Source: Dictyophora rubrovolvata
Taxonomy: Eukaryota; Basidiomycota; Agaricomycetes; Phallales; Phallaceae
DNA length: 64,000 nt
Assembly (NCBI GenBank): GCA_029959195.1
Contig: CP114124.1
Span: 2,333,102 to 2,397,101 of the forward strand
Direction: 5' to 3'
Shown: in pieces, positions 20,333 to 32,503 of the stretch
Numbering within the stretch: the stretch's first letter is position 1
How the letters are laid out: every line of letters begins with the position of its first letter
Made by a program: the position numbers and the translations under genes
Notes under the pieces: model-generated
What the model was told of the DNA's origin: nothing
Databases searched by the model: none
The model's input: only the letters and a program-made list of their open reading frames with translations

Positions 20333-23300
20333 ATGGCTACAATTCAAGACAGAACATTTAGTCATACTTACTCTGGTTTGAAGAATCAGTTTGCAGTGGC
20401 TGGTGTTTTGGCTGCAGCATGCTTGACAGGCTACGAACTCATGCGAAGACGGCGGAGAGGTCCTGGTCGATCTTCAAAGTATGGGGGAGAGCTGGGGAGT
20501 GTCGAGACCTGGGAATTTGGATAGTATGTTCGCCATCCGTGCTCTGTTTCTGCGTATCCAAGTGAACGATCACCTTCAGTCTATTCCAGGGCCGATGTTG
20601 GGCACAGTAAAAGAAATCTCTCAGCATTTTCTGCCTTAAGCCTGTCTCATTATATCATACAGATTTCCATCACCAGCACTGCCTAAACTTCCTCTACAAT
20701 GGATCACTCAAGCCATATCTTACCCAGAATCCAATTTACCCAACCTTATAGGTGTGGACGCTTCGACCTACATCCGCTTTATACAAGGTTGCAGTAAGTC
20801 ATTTGTACTCTTTTATTTCCCTTCTCTCTCATAAACAATGAACGCATCGTCTACCCAGGGCTTTTTGTATTATTACACACTTTAACCACTTTCCCCATCC
20901 TCTTCACAATTCATCTCGTCTTCTCTCCACCCAACATACCCATAAGCTCCATGGACAAAGCTTCCGTATCCTCATTGGTACCATCAGAACAACATCTGCT
21001 CTACATTCATGTCATTCTAGCTTATTGGATTGCCATAACCTGGCTTCTAAATCTTCTTTGGCTAGCTCGTGACACATTCCGTTTTCGCGCACAAGCCACC
21101 CAGGCCCTACGCGAGAAATACTCCACACATACACAGCTTACAACATCCCCACCACCTCTCAACGACCAAGAAGACGACGAAAAATTATTAGCCAGTCGCG
21201 GAATACGTCTCCGCACAGTAATGGTAACAAACATACCCGTCCCATTACGCAATGAAACGGATCTCAAAGAGTATTTCGAGTACTACCTCTCTCGCCATCT
21301 AGCTAATCCTCCAATCGCTTTCGGATTTTTCGCAAGAGTCGCATCAGTCTTATTCCAGCGCATTACGACTTCCTCTACCATAAAGCGTTTCAGAGCTATC
21401 CCTGATGACGCTGCTCCACTTCAACATGAGCCAAAGGCAGATGACGATCATCAAAACGCCGCATCGCATCACTCTTTTTCTCCACTCGTAGAACGCGTGG
21501 TTATCGCTAGAAAAATGACGGAACTGGCATCGTTACTCGAAAGACACGATACTGTCCTTAAAGAACTCGAGTATGCGCATATACGTCTAGCCCAACACGT
21601 TCTTCAGGCAGTCAGAGACGGTCTGGATACGGACAACCAAGAGCACGAGCCAACCAAAGAAGACAAGGAATTATACTCCAATCTTTCTCCATTCGTAAAG
21701 CAATTTCGTGTCCCGTCGTCATCGCCACAGCCTGTTAATTCCATTCTGACGTACTTTAAGCATGCGAGACAGTTTTTACGCAAACTCAAGCTTCAAAAGC
21801 GCAAAGAGGACGAAGATATCTCAGACGATCTCATGTCCGAAGCACTGGGAAAGACCTCAACAAACCATATCCATGGTACAATATGGGAAGCCCTGCACAG
21901 CCTTCCTCGATCATATTTGGATCCATATCAACCTCTCATCCGTCTCAATAAACTCTTCCTTGGAAAATCCGTCCCAGAGATAGATTATTACAATGGAAGA
22001 CTGACCTATCTCACTTCTCTAATCCACGACGACAAATCCCGCCCAATCGAAGATTACCAGCCTACTTCTACCGCGTTCGTCACGTTCTCTAAAATCGAAG
22101 ACGCAAGACGGGCCACTAAATTCTTGCAAACTCATCCACGTAATCCGTTGGCTTGTTTGGTTGTACCCGCTCCTGATGTGAGAGACCTTGATTGGGCTAG
22201 GATTATGAAGAGCTCGTTCACCGGTGAAGTATGTTCTGCGTCACATTGTTATGTTTCCCCAAAGTAGTAACGTCCGTTATTTTTTTTTCTTTTAGTTTAT
22301 TAAGGATTGGGTTATTGAAGCGGGGGTTTGGTGAGTCTTTGCGTAAAATGTCGCTTTTTCTTATCATTCTGAAAGGACGGTTTCCCAGGGCATTCACGCT
22401 CTCTTGGATAATACCTGTATGTCTCGTTTTTCAGGACTACTCTCCGCTCACGTGTCTCTAGATTTCACTACTCATTGGTCTAGTGAACATCCAAAATTTG
22501 AGCGTAGTCATACCCGGTCTAGTTTGTACCCCAGCTATGTACACTGACATTATAGACTGAACCAACCCCACTAGCAAAACTACTTCAACAAACACCCAAA
22601 CGACAAAGAAGCAATATCCTCTTTACTCCCTACAATAATATTCTCCCTTCTCACCATTCTAATACCTGTTCTGCTCTTCCTGATAGGCAAAAAGGGCCAC
22701 ACGATTGTCACCTCCAGCAAACTTCACGATACTATCATGACTCGATATTGGAAATTTCTCGTCTGCAATTTATTGATATTTTTCTGCGTCGGCGTTGGCG
22801 CTCTTGAATCGTTTTTACAATTTTTCAAGCATACTGTGGATATTATTCCTGTTATTGCCAGTAGTTTTCCCATTGCTGGTCCTTTCTATGTCGGGTAAGT
22901 TGTTTTGAGTCTTTGAAAGAGAGAAGCTTCTTTGTTGATTCAACGTTTCTAGATGGTGTATGTAATGGCTCTGTATTATTCTTCTCGCGCAAAACCTGAT
23001 TTATTTATTTTTTTCAAGTAATCCTTCAAACCGCCATTCACGGATTTCTCGAACTCGGTCTCTGTAAGTCTACAACTTAGCCTTTTATAACGCAAATATA
23101 ATTAACAATCCTCCCTCAGTCGGTGTGCGTACTAGGAAAAGAAAACATTTCATACTGCACTCACCTATAATCACAGCTTCCCCTCATCGTATACCCATCT
23201 ACCAAGGTCTCAAATACGCTTCGAAGAAGAGCCGAAGGCATCCGTCCCCGTACTTTCAATTACTATTGCAAGTCACTCTCATTCTTTGATTTTCGCGGGG

Positions 23301-25313
23301 CTCACTGTTTCTATTTGATAACAGATTGGCTTCCCAATCATTTATTAGTAGCCACCATCGTCCTTCTTTTCTCGTTACTCAATCCACTCGTGATACCCTT
23401 TGCATTAGTGTATTTTTGTGTCGAATCAGGTGTGTGTATATATGCCCTGGTTTCTTTACTTTTGAGACTTACCGAGGTCTTGTCTTGGATTAGTTATTGT
23501 AAAACATCAGGTGTGCACAGCGCGTTCGCCCCACAAAAACAAACACCCGTTTTACCTATTTATCTCTCCAGCTCTTACACGTTTATGCACGATCTTACGA
23601 AAATAATGGTAAAATATTGTTAATCCGTACGATACGATTTTCGCTAGATGGTTTAATCCTTGCGCATGTATGTCAATTTTTACGTTTCTAGTATATATTT
23701 TTGACTGAGCATGCCTAAGGTCGTTTTTCTCGCATTTTTGGTCGTGTTGAAAGAAACTCCCGAAGCAGCCTTTATTGGTATTCTATTGGTGCTCACTGTA
23801 TTTACGAAACTTGGGTACGTACACCGACTACGCGAGTAAATGGTAAGGTTGGCTAATTTTATGCAATCCCAGTGTTACACGAATTTGTCGTGCAAAGTTT
23901 GTTGAAGGAGATAAAGCCGAAGAAGACATTTTCAATGATAACAGCCGTAACGCCAACCTCTCGGAAAATGCCCCACCACAGAATTCTTCCAAAGAGGTAG
24001 AGACATTGTCGTCCATGGGACAACCCGGTGACGAGGCAAATGAACATAAGGCTATTGACCCATCCAATAAAACGAATACACTGGAACTGGGCCAATTCAT
24101 GACATGGAAAGAGCTTCCGAGGGGCGTTCAACTCAATTATGCATCCTACCCTCCCCGTCGGCAGTTCAATATCCACAGGCCTGTTAACCCGTTCCAACCT
24201 CAACGGCAATCTCCTGAGAAGAAAAACGTTTTGTCTGATAACGAGGGTAGTAAGCAACCTCTAACTGCAGAGCCTCAAGCTGATCCAATGTCGACATCAT
24301 CACTATCAGCACCTTTATCCAGCCAGAACGACCGACAACGGTCTACTAGCCATTCTTTAATCGTCACACCCCATCCCTCTTTTCCCCGCTGGGATGATTC
24401 TCCCGACCTGGATCAGCCATATGATAATCCCTTTTATCGTACTCCGGTGGACAACGTTTTATGGCTGCCGTGCAATCCGTTTGGCACCCTAGATCTGGAT
24501 GATACAGTCGATTTACACATCCCGCTTACGAGTTCCGGCAACCCGGACAAATTAAATCGTTGGTTAGAAGAAGTAGAAGAAGAAGAAGAGAAAGGAGAAG
24601 GTGGTAGCAGAGGCCATGGTCGGCTCACGGACTCTCCACGAATGTCACCAAATACACCACTGGGCGGCGGTGACGGCGAAGATGAACTCAAGAGACCTCC
24701 GCTCCGTGCCGGTTCCAGTCGAGCGAGAAGTAGTACTAGCAAATTCAGGCCGCAGCGACAATATACGGGAATGGAGAATATTTCAATGTCCTCAGTCCTA
24801 GTTGCACGTGCTAACGCGCTCAACGAAAAGGAGAATAATAGAGCGTTAGCGGTGGTGAAAGGTAATAATAGCAAACAGAAGTTGATCAACGGCCGGGAAT
24901 TACAGAATATTTTGTCGACGGAAAGTACTATTGCTGCTTCTAGCCGTTCACTGAACCCGAGACTACGTTCTTGGACTCATGATCCTGTACTTGAACCTGA
25001 CTTGCATGCCGAAAATGCTCTGTTGAGGGAATCGTTCCATTTGGTATCGCCGTCATCGACAGCGGGCTTAGCGGATGGAACGAGAGAACACGACCAAAAC
25101 ACAGGGAACTCGATATCGCTCGGTGAGGCTGTGCTAGGCGAGGTTGTGGCAGAAGAGCAGCAGTATGCTGCACAAAGGGTTCAGCGCGAGGTTAATGAGA
25201 AACGGACGTGGGAGAGGCTGTATAAACTACCTTCGTGGTGGAAGTGGTTTTTCTGGCGTAGTGGCGGTGGGTATGATCATGATCTAGGTCGAGAGACGGC
25301 GTCGATGGTTTGA
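20333..25313 (+). CDS. CSC1/OSCA-like mechanosensitive cation channel (TMEM63/RSN1 family)
   Basis: This 1353-aa membrane protein of the CSC1/OSCA (DUF221) family is predicted to be an osmosensitive cation channel. There are 17 exons: 20333..20523, 20580..20606, 20663..20793, 20859..22228, 22296..22330, 22389..22416, 22462..22521, 22575..22894, 22953..22957, 23019..23063, 23120..23124, 23177..23267, 23325..23429, 23494..23510, 23572..23667, 23720..23814 and 23873..25313. Recognisable blocks are WEFGYLFQGRCWA, IGVDASTYIRFIQGC, the cytosolic PHM7-like part with TVMVTNIPVPLR, VWAFTLSWIIP, VIPGLQNYFNKHP, FYVGWLILQTAIHGFLELGL, YYWLPNHLL, LNPLVIPFALVYFCVES and KHQLLHVYARSYE. Two exons are only 5 nt, and the intron at 23268 starts GCAAGT. 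The 480-aa final exon ends in a long hydrophilic, Ser-rich cytosolic tail. All phases close and the length divides by three. Confidence 0.93.
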
Positions 25314-25532
25314 TGGAATGATATACATTACATTATATTCAATGTACATATGTACATGATGTCGTTCGGTGATTGCAATTTATGTGTATCATGTACGAGT
25401 GACCATATCAGACACTCAAATCAAGTTCAAGATTTCGAATTTCCATATTGCGATGGGAATGTAAATACATACAGACGGTTTACAATGAACAGCGGCCGTA
25501 TAATAAAAAGAGTGCAGTTGTGATTCTTCTTT
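25314..25532. terminator. Convergent 3' region, CSC1-like gene and hydrolase C
   Basis: This AT-rich 220-nt spacer separates the convergent stops. It contains imperfect TGTACAT motifs near 25340-25360. Poly(A) sites presumably lie here, but none can be named with confidence. Confidence 0.3.
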
Positions 25533-26807
25533 TCATAGCCGGGCCTCAACGACAATGGATTCGTCGTCCAAAAACGACTCCAGTACTCCAACCCAGACTT
25601 TCACATCAAAGTATTCATACCATAAATGTCCAAAGGCATAACTAGGCACTTGACCTTGTCTGGAACCTATAGATACTAGTCGCGATTGAGGACATACACG
25701 GAGAATCTCTTCTGCCATACAAAACGGAATAACAATGTCGTCTATTCCGTGAATCACTAGAATCCGAGTGCTCGGTTCGATGAACCGCAGATCATCAACG
25801 AAAGAGAACTGAGTGATCTGAAAATGAAGTTCATCAAATCGTCTCCTAGGAGAATATTCCGGCTTTGATTACATACCATTTTGCGCTGTTTGACTGACGA
25901 CAATAGTTCGAAGATTATGTTGAATAAGATGTAGAAGGACTTACTTATAGTCAGGAACGGTCTAGCTTTAGGTTTAATCGTAATTGTAAGGGATGGGGGC
26001 AATTTTAAACAGACCTATTGACGATAGAATTATTCAACCACACGCCAAACCTTTCTTGGTTCTCCGGTAAAGCAACCCATTTAGGTCCTAATGAAGCTTC
26101 AAGAAAGGGACGTACGAGTTCTTTCTTCTGCTCGTCCGTTAGCATTTGACCGACCCTCTTAAGGAGAACGGGGGGTTCTTGGGGTGCCAGGGGAGATGCA
26201 AATGTGGCACTCAGGATGGCTCGACGCACACGGAAAGGTAATTCCCTGGGAGCAGTAGGGTGTCTGTGGAAAAGTAATAGTTGCTGTAAAAGAACGCCTA
26301 GTGTTGGGCAGGTATAGCAATATGTTTTAACGTGATCTCAATCGACCCACCGCCCATAGATATCCCAAGGATATCAACTTGCTGCCACCCAAAGCTTTGA
26401 ATGAGAGCAGCTACATCCCACGCCATTGATTCAACGCTAAGCTCATCATCATTTGCCGGATTAGAATACGTCGATAGCCCAATTCCTCTGGGAAATACAT
26501 TAATTACATTGAGGCTGATAAAAAATGACAAAAATACGAACCTGTGATCAAACGTTAAAACTCATATGGAATTGCAATGTTTGGATGGCATCAAAACAAA
26601 TGAAAGGGGGAAAGTCTTACTAGCTCGCGTTTTGCTGAGATCGGGTAACAATCGTTTCCAATCGACTTTGGTTGTACTGACACCTCCAATTAGAACGAAT
26701 GGTATAGCTCCTTTTTTGTTGAGATGGTTTTCTCCGTGTAGGTCATAAGCGAGCTTCGCTCCATCTGGCAAAGTGAAGTATTTCTGGGCGTCGTTTATTG
26801 GTCCCAT
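25533..26807 (-). CDS. Alpha/beta-hydrolase paralog C
   Basis: This 314-aa alpha/beta-hydrolase is a paralog of the genes at 832..2086 and 4457..5728. Exons are 26807..26621, 26560..26542 (19 nt), 26487..26351, 26297..26015, 25961..25945 (17 nt), 25893..25877 (17 nt) and 25817..25533. The nucleophile elbow is GISMGG, the acid is in IHGIDDIVIPF and the histidine in FGHLWYEYF. Compared with copy B the protein has a longer acidic C-terminal tail (FLDDESIVVEARL). Exon number, phases and microexon lengths are the same as in A and B although it lies about 20 kb away on the opposite strand from B. The function is not known beyond hydrolase fold. Confidence 0.88.
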
Positions 26808-29656
26808 TATCCCTCAGGTAGATGAATTACTTTTGAAGTTCAGCTACCTAGTACTAGAGTGGCGGGAAGTTGCAATCATTCAGCTGATGGAGCAAAAGAC
26901 ATAAAACTTCAAATCGTGCGACAATCTCGGCTGGCCTATTGCCGCCTTGATATGATTGGTTGAGTTGTGGAAGAACGAGCTGCGCTGTCGTGCATGTCAT
27001 GTAACGCAGCCTTCGCAAAAACACTTAAATGTACATGGCATGTACTGACAAGTAGAAAAAGTGACCTGATCGCTCGTGGTATTCTTACTTTAAAAGCATC
27101 TCTGATTACCGCCTCACTCCGACATATTAATCTAGGAACTTATAAGAGCAATGTTCAAAACCAAAGGATGACCAAATACGTAACTGAGTGAGAGTACTTG
27201 ACCTTGTTTAGAATCTATACTCACTGGTTGAGCCGGGGGATACTAGATAGGCTTCCAGAAATTCTTCGAAGAAGCTGAACGGAAAAAATCGACTGTGTGA
27301 TTAACGGGGATCGTGAACAAATTAGGCATCAATATGTTGAAAGTTCACATGAAATACACAGGTAATCTATCATCTACAATCAGACGCTGCTTCACTTTTT
27401 TCGGATCATAGGGGTAAGGTCATCGAACCATTTTTGCTGTGTACGTAGCCTGCAAAATTAACTTTTTCTCATCGGGTTCGATGACTGTGTAGAGTCTCGC
27501 TGGCTGGCAAAACAAAAGTGTATTAATGGTGAACCGGTAGTTCGTTTTAGGGGTATCATGAATCTCATGGAATTGTCGTTCGATCGTCTTCTCGCGCCTC
27601 CCTCTCCGTTTTCCGTGTGATTGAGCTAAGAAGGACGTTCCTATCAGTGAGGCTCATCTTGAATCCAAGCAAACATCGGAGTATTGCGCTCATTTTTCTC
27701 GGGATCTATCGCGGAAGAATTTCCTCTAACGCTGTTCTCAATTAAAGACTCGAGCAATTCGGTAAAGCCGGAAATAAAACACGTACCTTTTTAACTCAGT
27801 TCATGAAAGAACTCGTGACTTTATCCAAATACATAGTATGCTTGGATTGGTTATCGTTAAACCCGCGAATAGAAAATTTAAACAGGTGATTGCGCGCTAT
27901 GAATTAAGCACACATGTGACGCGCCATTCTGAAACTCAAAAAAATCAATCGCAGGGACATTTCCCTTGATCCTGTTCACCACGTGGGATTATCTCCGGAT
28001 ACTCCAATTCACTGGCATAGGTACCACCGTACCAGTCAGCCGTCGCGGGCTCACGGAAATCCTGGCATAAATCTTTTCCCGTCGTCGTGCTAATAGTTGT
28101 GCTTTCCGGAGTCCGGCCGATTTAAATACACTCTTGCATATACGTATTACGAGACGGAGAAGATCACTCTCCTATTTCCTCCGTAATGATTAAGGTTTGA
28201 ATGGCATTGCTAAAGCACACTGAAACTTCATTCACTTCGTTTTCATTGATTTTGAAGCGATTAAACGGTCGGGCTCGTTCGATCATTTCTGCGCATAAAG
28301 ACTAAGGGGTACGGAAAGGTTGTGCCCTTTCGCCACGATTCGAGGTGTGTATGTATTAGTTTTGAATACATCCCAAAATGATCCGATCAGCCTGTTGGAG
28401 CCCTTCGTTTATATTTGCCCCCTCAGGTCTTCCGATTCGGAGACTTGGAACTCCACGCTTAGTTTCCTGTTGGTCTCTTTCTTCCTTCTTGGCACATCTA
28501 ACTGCCTGATAATAGCTGACAATAGCTGACAATTCGGTGTCGATAAAGGCTATCTAGACCCTAATTTATGGTGATCAATTTTCTTCTCGTTTCCGCTCTG
28601 CTTTTCCCTTTTTGACGTATGCGGACCTCGGACACGGGGATAAACGGGGATACGGGAATTCTAAATCCTAATTTGAGTTTCCAGAAGCCGGAAAGTTATT
28701 CAAAAACATTATCACGGCGACTTGCATTATTCCTATTCCTTATATTACCATCGATCTTGGGAGACAGCTGCGTGTAACTTTCGATGTTGATTATTGTCTT
28801 CCCGCATCTGAATGTATGTACTGAGACGTCTCTTCACAATGCCGAGAATGTTCCTTTGAATGGAATACTAAGCGACGTCTAATTGGTGAACAATCTATGT
28901 ACTGCAGAGAAAAATACTTGGGCCCGTGCGAGATAACGACGCCGAAAACAACTTCTGGCCGATGACAGCATGAAATATTTTTTTCCAATTAGCTGTCAGT
29001 ATGTAGTTTGGTTCATCGTTGGGCCTTGCAGTGGGAGAAATCGGAAAACAAAAAACCAAACATTCCTAAACAATAAGGTTTGAGAAGAAACTTTTCGCAG
29101 AAAAACTATATTTTAATAATTAAAGTGCTATATTTGATTATTTCTGGGTAATTATTTAATTCTCGAAAACAGCCAAATTTGGACGTTGTCCCGTTCCGTC
29201 ACCCGTCACTTCAATGCCAATCGTCAGCCACACTCCCACACTTCGCCTTTTTTTCTTTGAGTGAAAAGCCCATTTGCGGATCGTTTTCGTGCCGCCCGTT
29301 CTTTTCATAGAACACTGGCTCTTTTTTGAAGCACTTGTGACTTCTAAGTTGATTCGGATTTACACGATCTGTTGCATAAATAATAATAATTGCTGTTATT
29401 TTTGTCTAGATTTACGCTTTTATGACCCGTTTGCCGTGGTTTTCTCATTCCACTTTCGGTTGAGGGGTTTATTCTTTATGAAGCCGCTCACCGCCGTTTG
29501 TGCTAAGTGTTTTCCAGTCATCGGCAGACGTTCCCCCTTTATTTTGTACTCTCGTCGACTATCCTCTTCGAAGGCCCAGATTATGCACCCTACGATTTAA
29601 CCAAGTCACTACGTTTACTCTTCGATCTTATTTTTGTTGTTTATTAGAATCAATCA
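26808..29656. other. Long intergenic region upstream of the Zn2Cys6 regulator
   Basis: This 2.85-kb region has no multi-exon frame I can support. It probably holds the promoter and long 5' leader of the Zn2Cys6 gene and the promoter of hydrolase C. A pyrimidine-rich part begins about 28420. No tRNA-like B box was found by eye. Confidence 0.5.
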
Positions 29657-32503
29657 ATGTCGGGAACAGAAAAAAAATCACGTGTTCTTGGTTTTGGTTT
29701 ATCAAATCCAGACAAGCAGCGGGAGGGGGGAGGAGGAGGAGGAAGAATGGAAAAAAACAGAGATGATTCGGTGGAAATACAAGACAGATCGTATTCATCG
29801 TCGTACGAAGAAGATTCACAGGCGAATCGACACAACCAATCGAGATGCGAGCCGGAAAATAAGCGACAAAGGAAAAAGGAGTTTGAGGAAGACCATGAGA
29901 ACAGCGCACCAAGTGTGCAGGCAGCAATGTCAGAGGAAAGCAGTAGTAAGTACTAACTATTCAATGGTGTGCGCCCTTATTCACACACACTAGAGTTTTC
30001 CCTTACTTGCGTTCAAACTCTGCTGTAACGTTTTCGCCGACTTTAGAACAAAGTAGTAGTCCGCATCGTACCTATCCTTACCAACAACAGCAACAGCAGC
30101 ACTCTGGCAACTCTGAAGGTACTTGTTTCTGTTACGACTTATGCGACGGGTTCATGAATTAAAGTTATTTTCTTTTCGTCTTTCGAAATTTTTTTCAGGG
30201 GTGGCGCGAACATTCGCCGCCAAGGGTCGCGCTGTGAACGAGGTGGAACTCGGATCTTCGTACTCCCACTATCCTACCTCTGACACGCGAACAGAAGAGG
30301 GCGAAGCCAGTTATGAAACCAATTCACTTACCGGTCCAGGCCTCAGTAATAGGGGGTCTTCAGCTAGAGGACGTATATGGGAAACAGAAACCTACGATGA
30401 TGGCCGGAAAGGTCAAAACCGGGTGGGAGGCAATCTGGACTTCGACTTCATGCATCCATCATCCACACTCGTCTCCACATCTACATCCATATCGCCAGCC
30501 TCGTTCGTGCAAGGAAAAGGGAAAGAACATGTCTATCAGAGTTCATCACCTAAAAGAACGAGTCGCTCGGCTGAGCTATCTGTACCCATTTCCCAAGCCC
30601 GAGAAGGCAAAGAAGACTCTTATTCATCGACGTCCGCTATCGCTACCCTTCATCGCAGTCGAGAAGACGGTTCAATCGCAGGTGCATCGACATCTTCAAA
30701 TCCTTCTAATACCCTTCCTTCTATTTCACGTGTCGAAGGGAATTCTTCCACGCCCTCCGTACCTCGTGCGAGGAACAAATCCGTCTCGGGTTCGTCATCT
30801 GCTTCAGTAGTAACACCTGTTTCTATGTTCGTTGATTCTCTTTCCTTGTTTTTTTTTCTTTTTTCTTTCTGTTTTTTTTTTTCGTCTGCAATCCCGTTAC
30901 TCGGCCAGAGAAAACGTTCATCCTTTCACTCACTTTCTCCCGTAGGTATCGTGTGCCTCAAAATCAGTATTCGTCTGAGCCATTCATGAAAAGATCACCA
31001 AGCCCTTCAAATATTTCAGGCGATTATCGTGAGTCCAGACAAAAGCAGTCTTGGGTCGGAGCTACTGGCTCTACCACTGCCATGTCTTCAAACACCCGCG
31101 ATTCTTATCGACGAGATGAAGCTTCACGAGTGAGAACACCAGATAGAATGGGCCCATCCGGTGCTGACGATTCAATTCAACAAAGCCGCTCTCACGTATC
31201 CCGCTCACCGGACAGATCCTATTTTCAGAACGCTCCAGCGAGATCGGGTAACAGCAGTACCAACGCTACCTTACTAGGCACAGTGGCGTATCAGCGTCAA
31301 CAGGAAGTAGTTAAAGAACCTAGCCACCATTATTCCGAAACACCTTTATATTCATCAGATCATCTCAATTACAGAACTCAATCACCATTGCCACCGACAT
31401 ACGCCCGCCCTCGTTCTAGGGGCGCCGATAGGGTCGGGACATATCCATCACTAACAGGGCTTGCGAATTTTGAAAGGCAACAATTAACGAGAAGCAAGCA
31501 AAATGCTCAAGAAAGTCGTTCACTTGGAAGGTCCACCTCTAGTACGCCCCCAAGTTCCGAGAACAGAGACACACTTAGACAACGGCCATATACCGAATAT
31601 CAAAGACCGGAACCTTCCCGACAAGATGATAGCAGAAGGCTGTCCGTACAGGAGCAAGATAGGCATGAGAATATTATGGTAAACAACCGACTCCCCATCC
31701 GTCACACGTTTTGATTAATCCTAGCAGACAGAATCTACACACAGCTCGTCGGCAGGACGGTTTGGAGTTTTGAAGGGTGCTCATCGGACTTCCCTGGATC
31801 TTAATACAAATCCACCTTCAAAAGCTACATCCTCTTATTCAACGCCATCGACAACGTCTATATCTTTATCACCCGTGCTATCGAAATCACTGCCTTCTTT
31901 ACGGGAGACACTTGCCTCTCCGACAATGACATCTGAGCCTTTGCCTCAATCTCGTGGGACCGGCGCAGGGTCCTCTTCAGTGCGCCCGCCGCGAACAGTG
32001 TCAATTCCACCTGCTCAAACCATGTCGCGATCGGCCCCTGGAGGCCCTTGGCTATATGACGGCGAGGAACCTGATTTGGAAGAAGATGAGGGCTTTGGGG
32101 TAGCAGACGAAGGCGGACGGCCGAAGAAGAGACGACGAACTAGAGTTGCCTTGAGCTGCGCAGGTCAGTGGAATCCATTAAAAAAATTTTTTTTTGGTGG
32201 TCTCAAAAATGTTTTAGAGTGTAAACGGAGAAAGATTAAATGTGATAGGGCTCAACCATGTACGCCTTGTGCTCGCCGTGGGGATCAAAGTAATTGTAAA
32301 TGGGCGGTGATGGAAACAAAGTAAGAATTGTAATTGCTTTTCGGTTCTTATCGATGACCGAGCTTGGTCCGTGACCGTCTTTCTTATCCAGAGACGGCGC
32401 ACCCACAAGAGCTGAATTTGAGGCCTTACAAAGTCGAGTTATACATTTAGAACGGCTTCTTTATTCCGTCGCACCTCAGTTGAAACAAGGCCCTCAAAAC
32501 TAA
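29657..32503 (+). CDS. Zn2Cys6 transcription factor with C-terminal DNA-binding domain
   Basis: This is a fungal binuclear zinc-cluster regulator, predicted nuclear, of about 791 aa. Exons are 29657..29945, 30047..30118, 30199..30826, 30946..31678, 31725 (or 31728)..32163, 32218..32320 and 32392..32503. The first 670 residues are disordered and rich in Ser, Pro and Arg, with a short Gln run. A basic stretch (KKRRRTRVALSC) leads into CAECKRRKIKCDRAQPCTPC..C, giving all six cluster cysteines across the exon 5/6 junction. After the cluster there is a short linker and a coiled coil (EFEALQSRVIHLERLL), and the protein ends soon after. Most Zn2Cys6 proteins carry this domain at the N-terminus and a fungal_trans domain after it; here it is C-terminal and no such domain is visible. 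The exon 5 acceptor is a CAGCAG pair that would vary one Gln. Confidence 0.88.
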
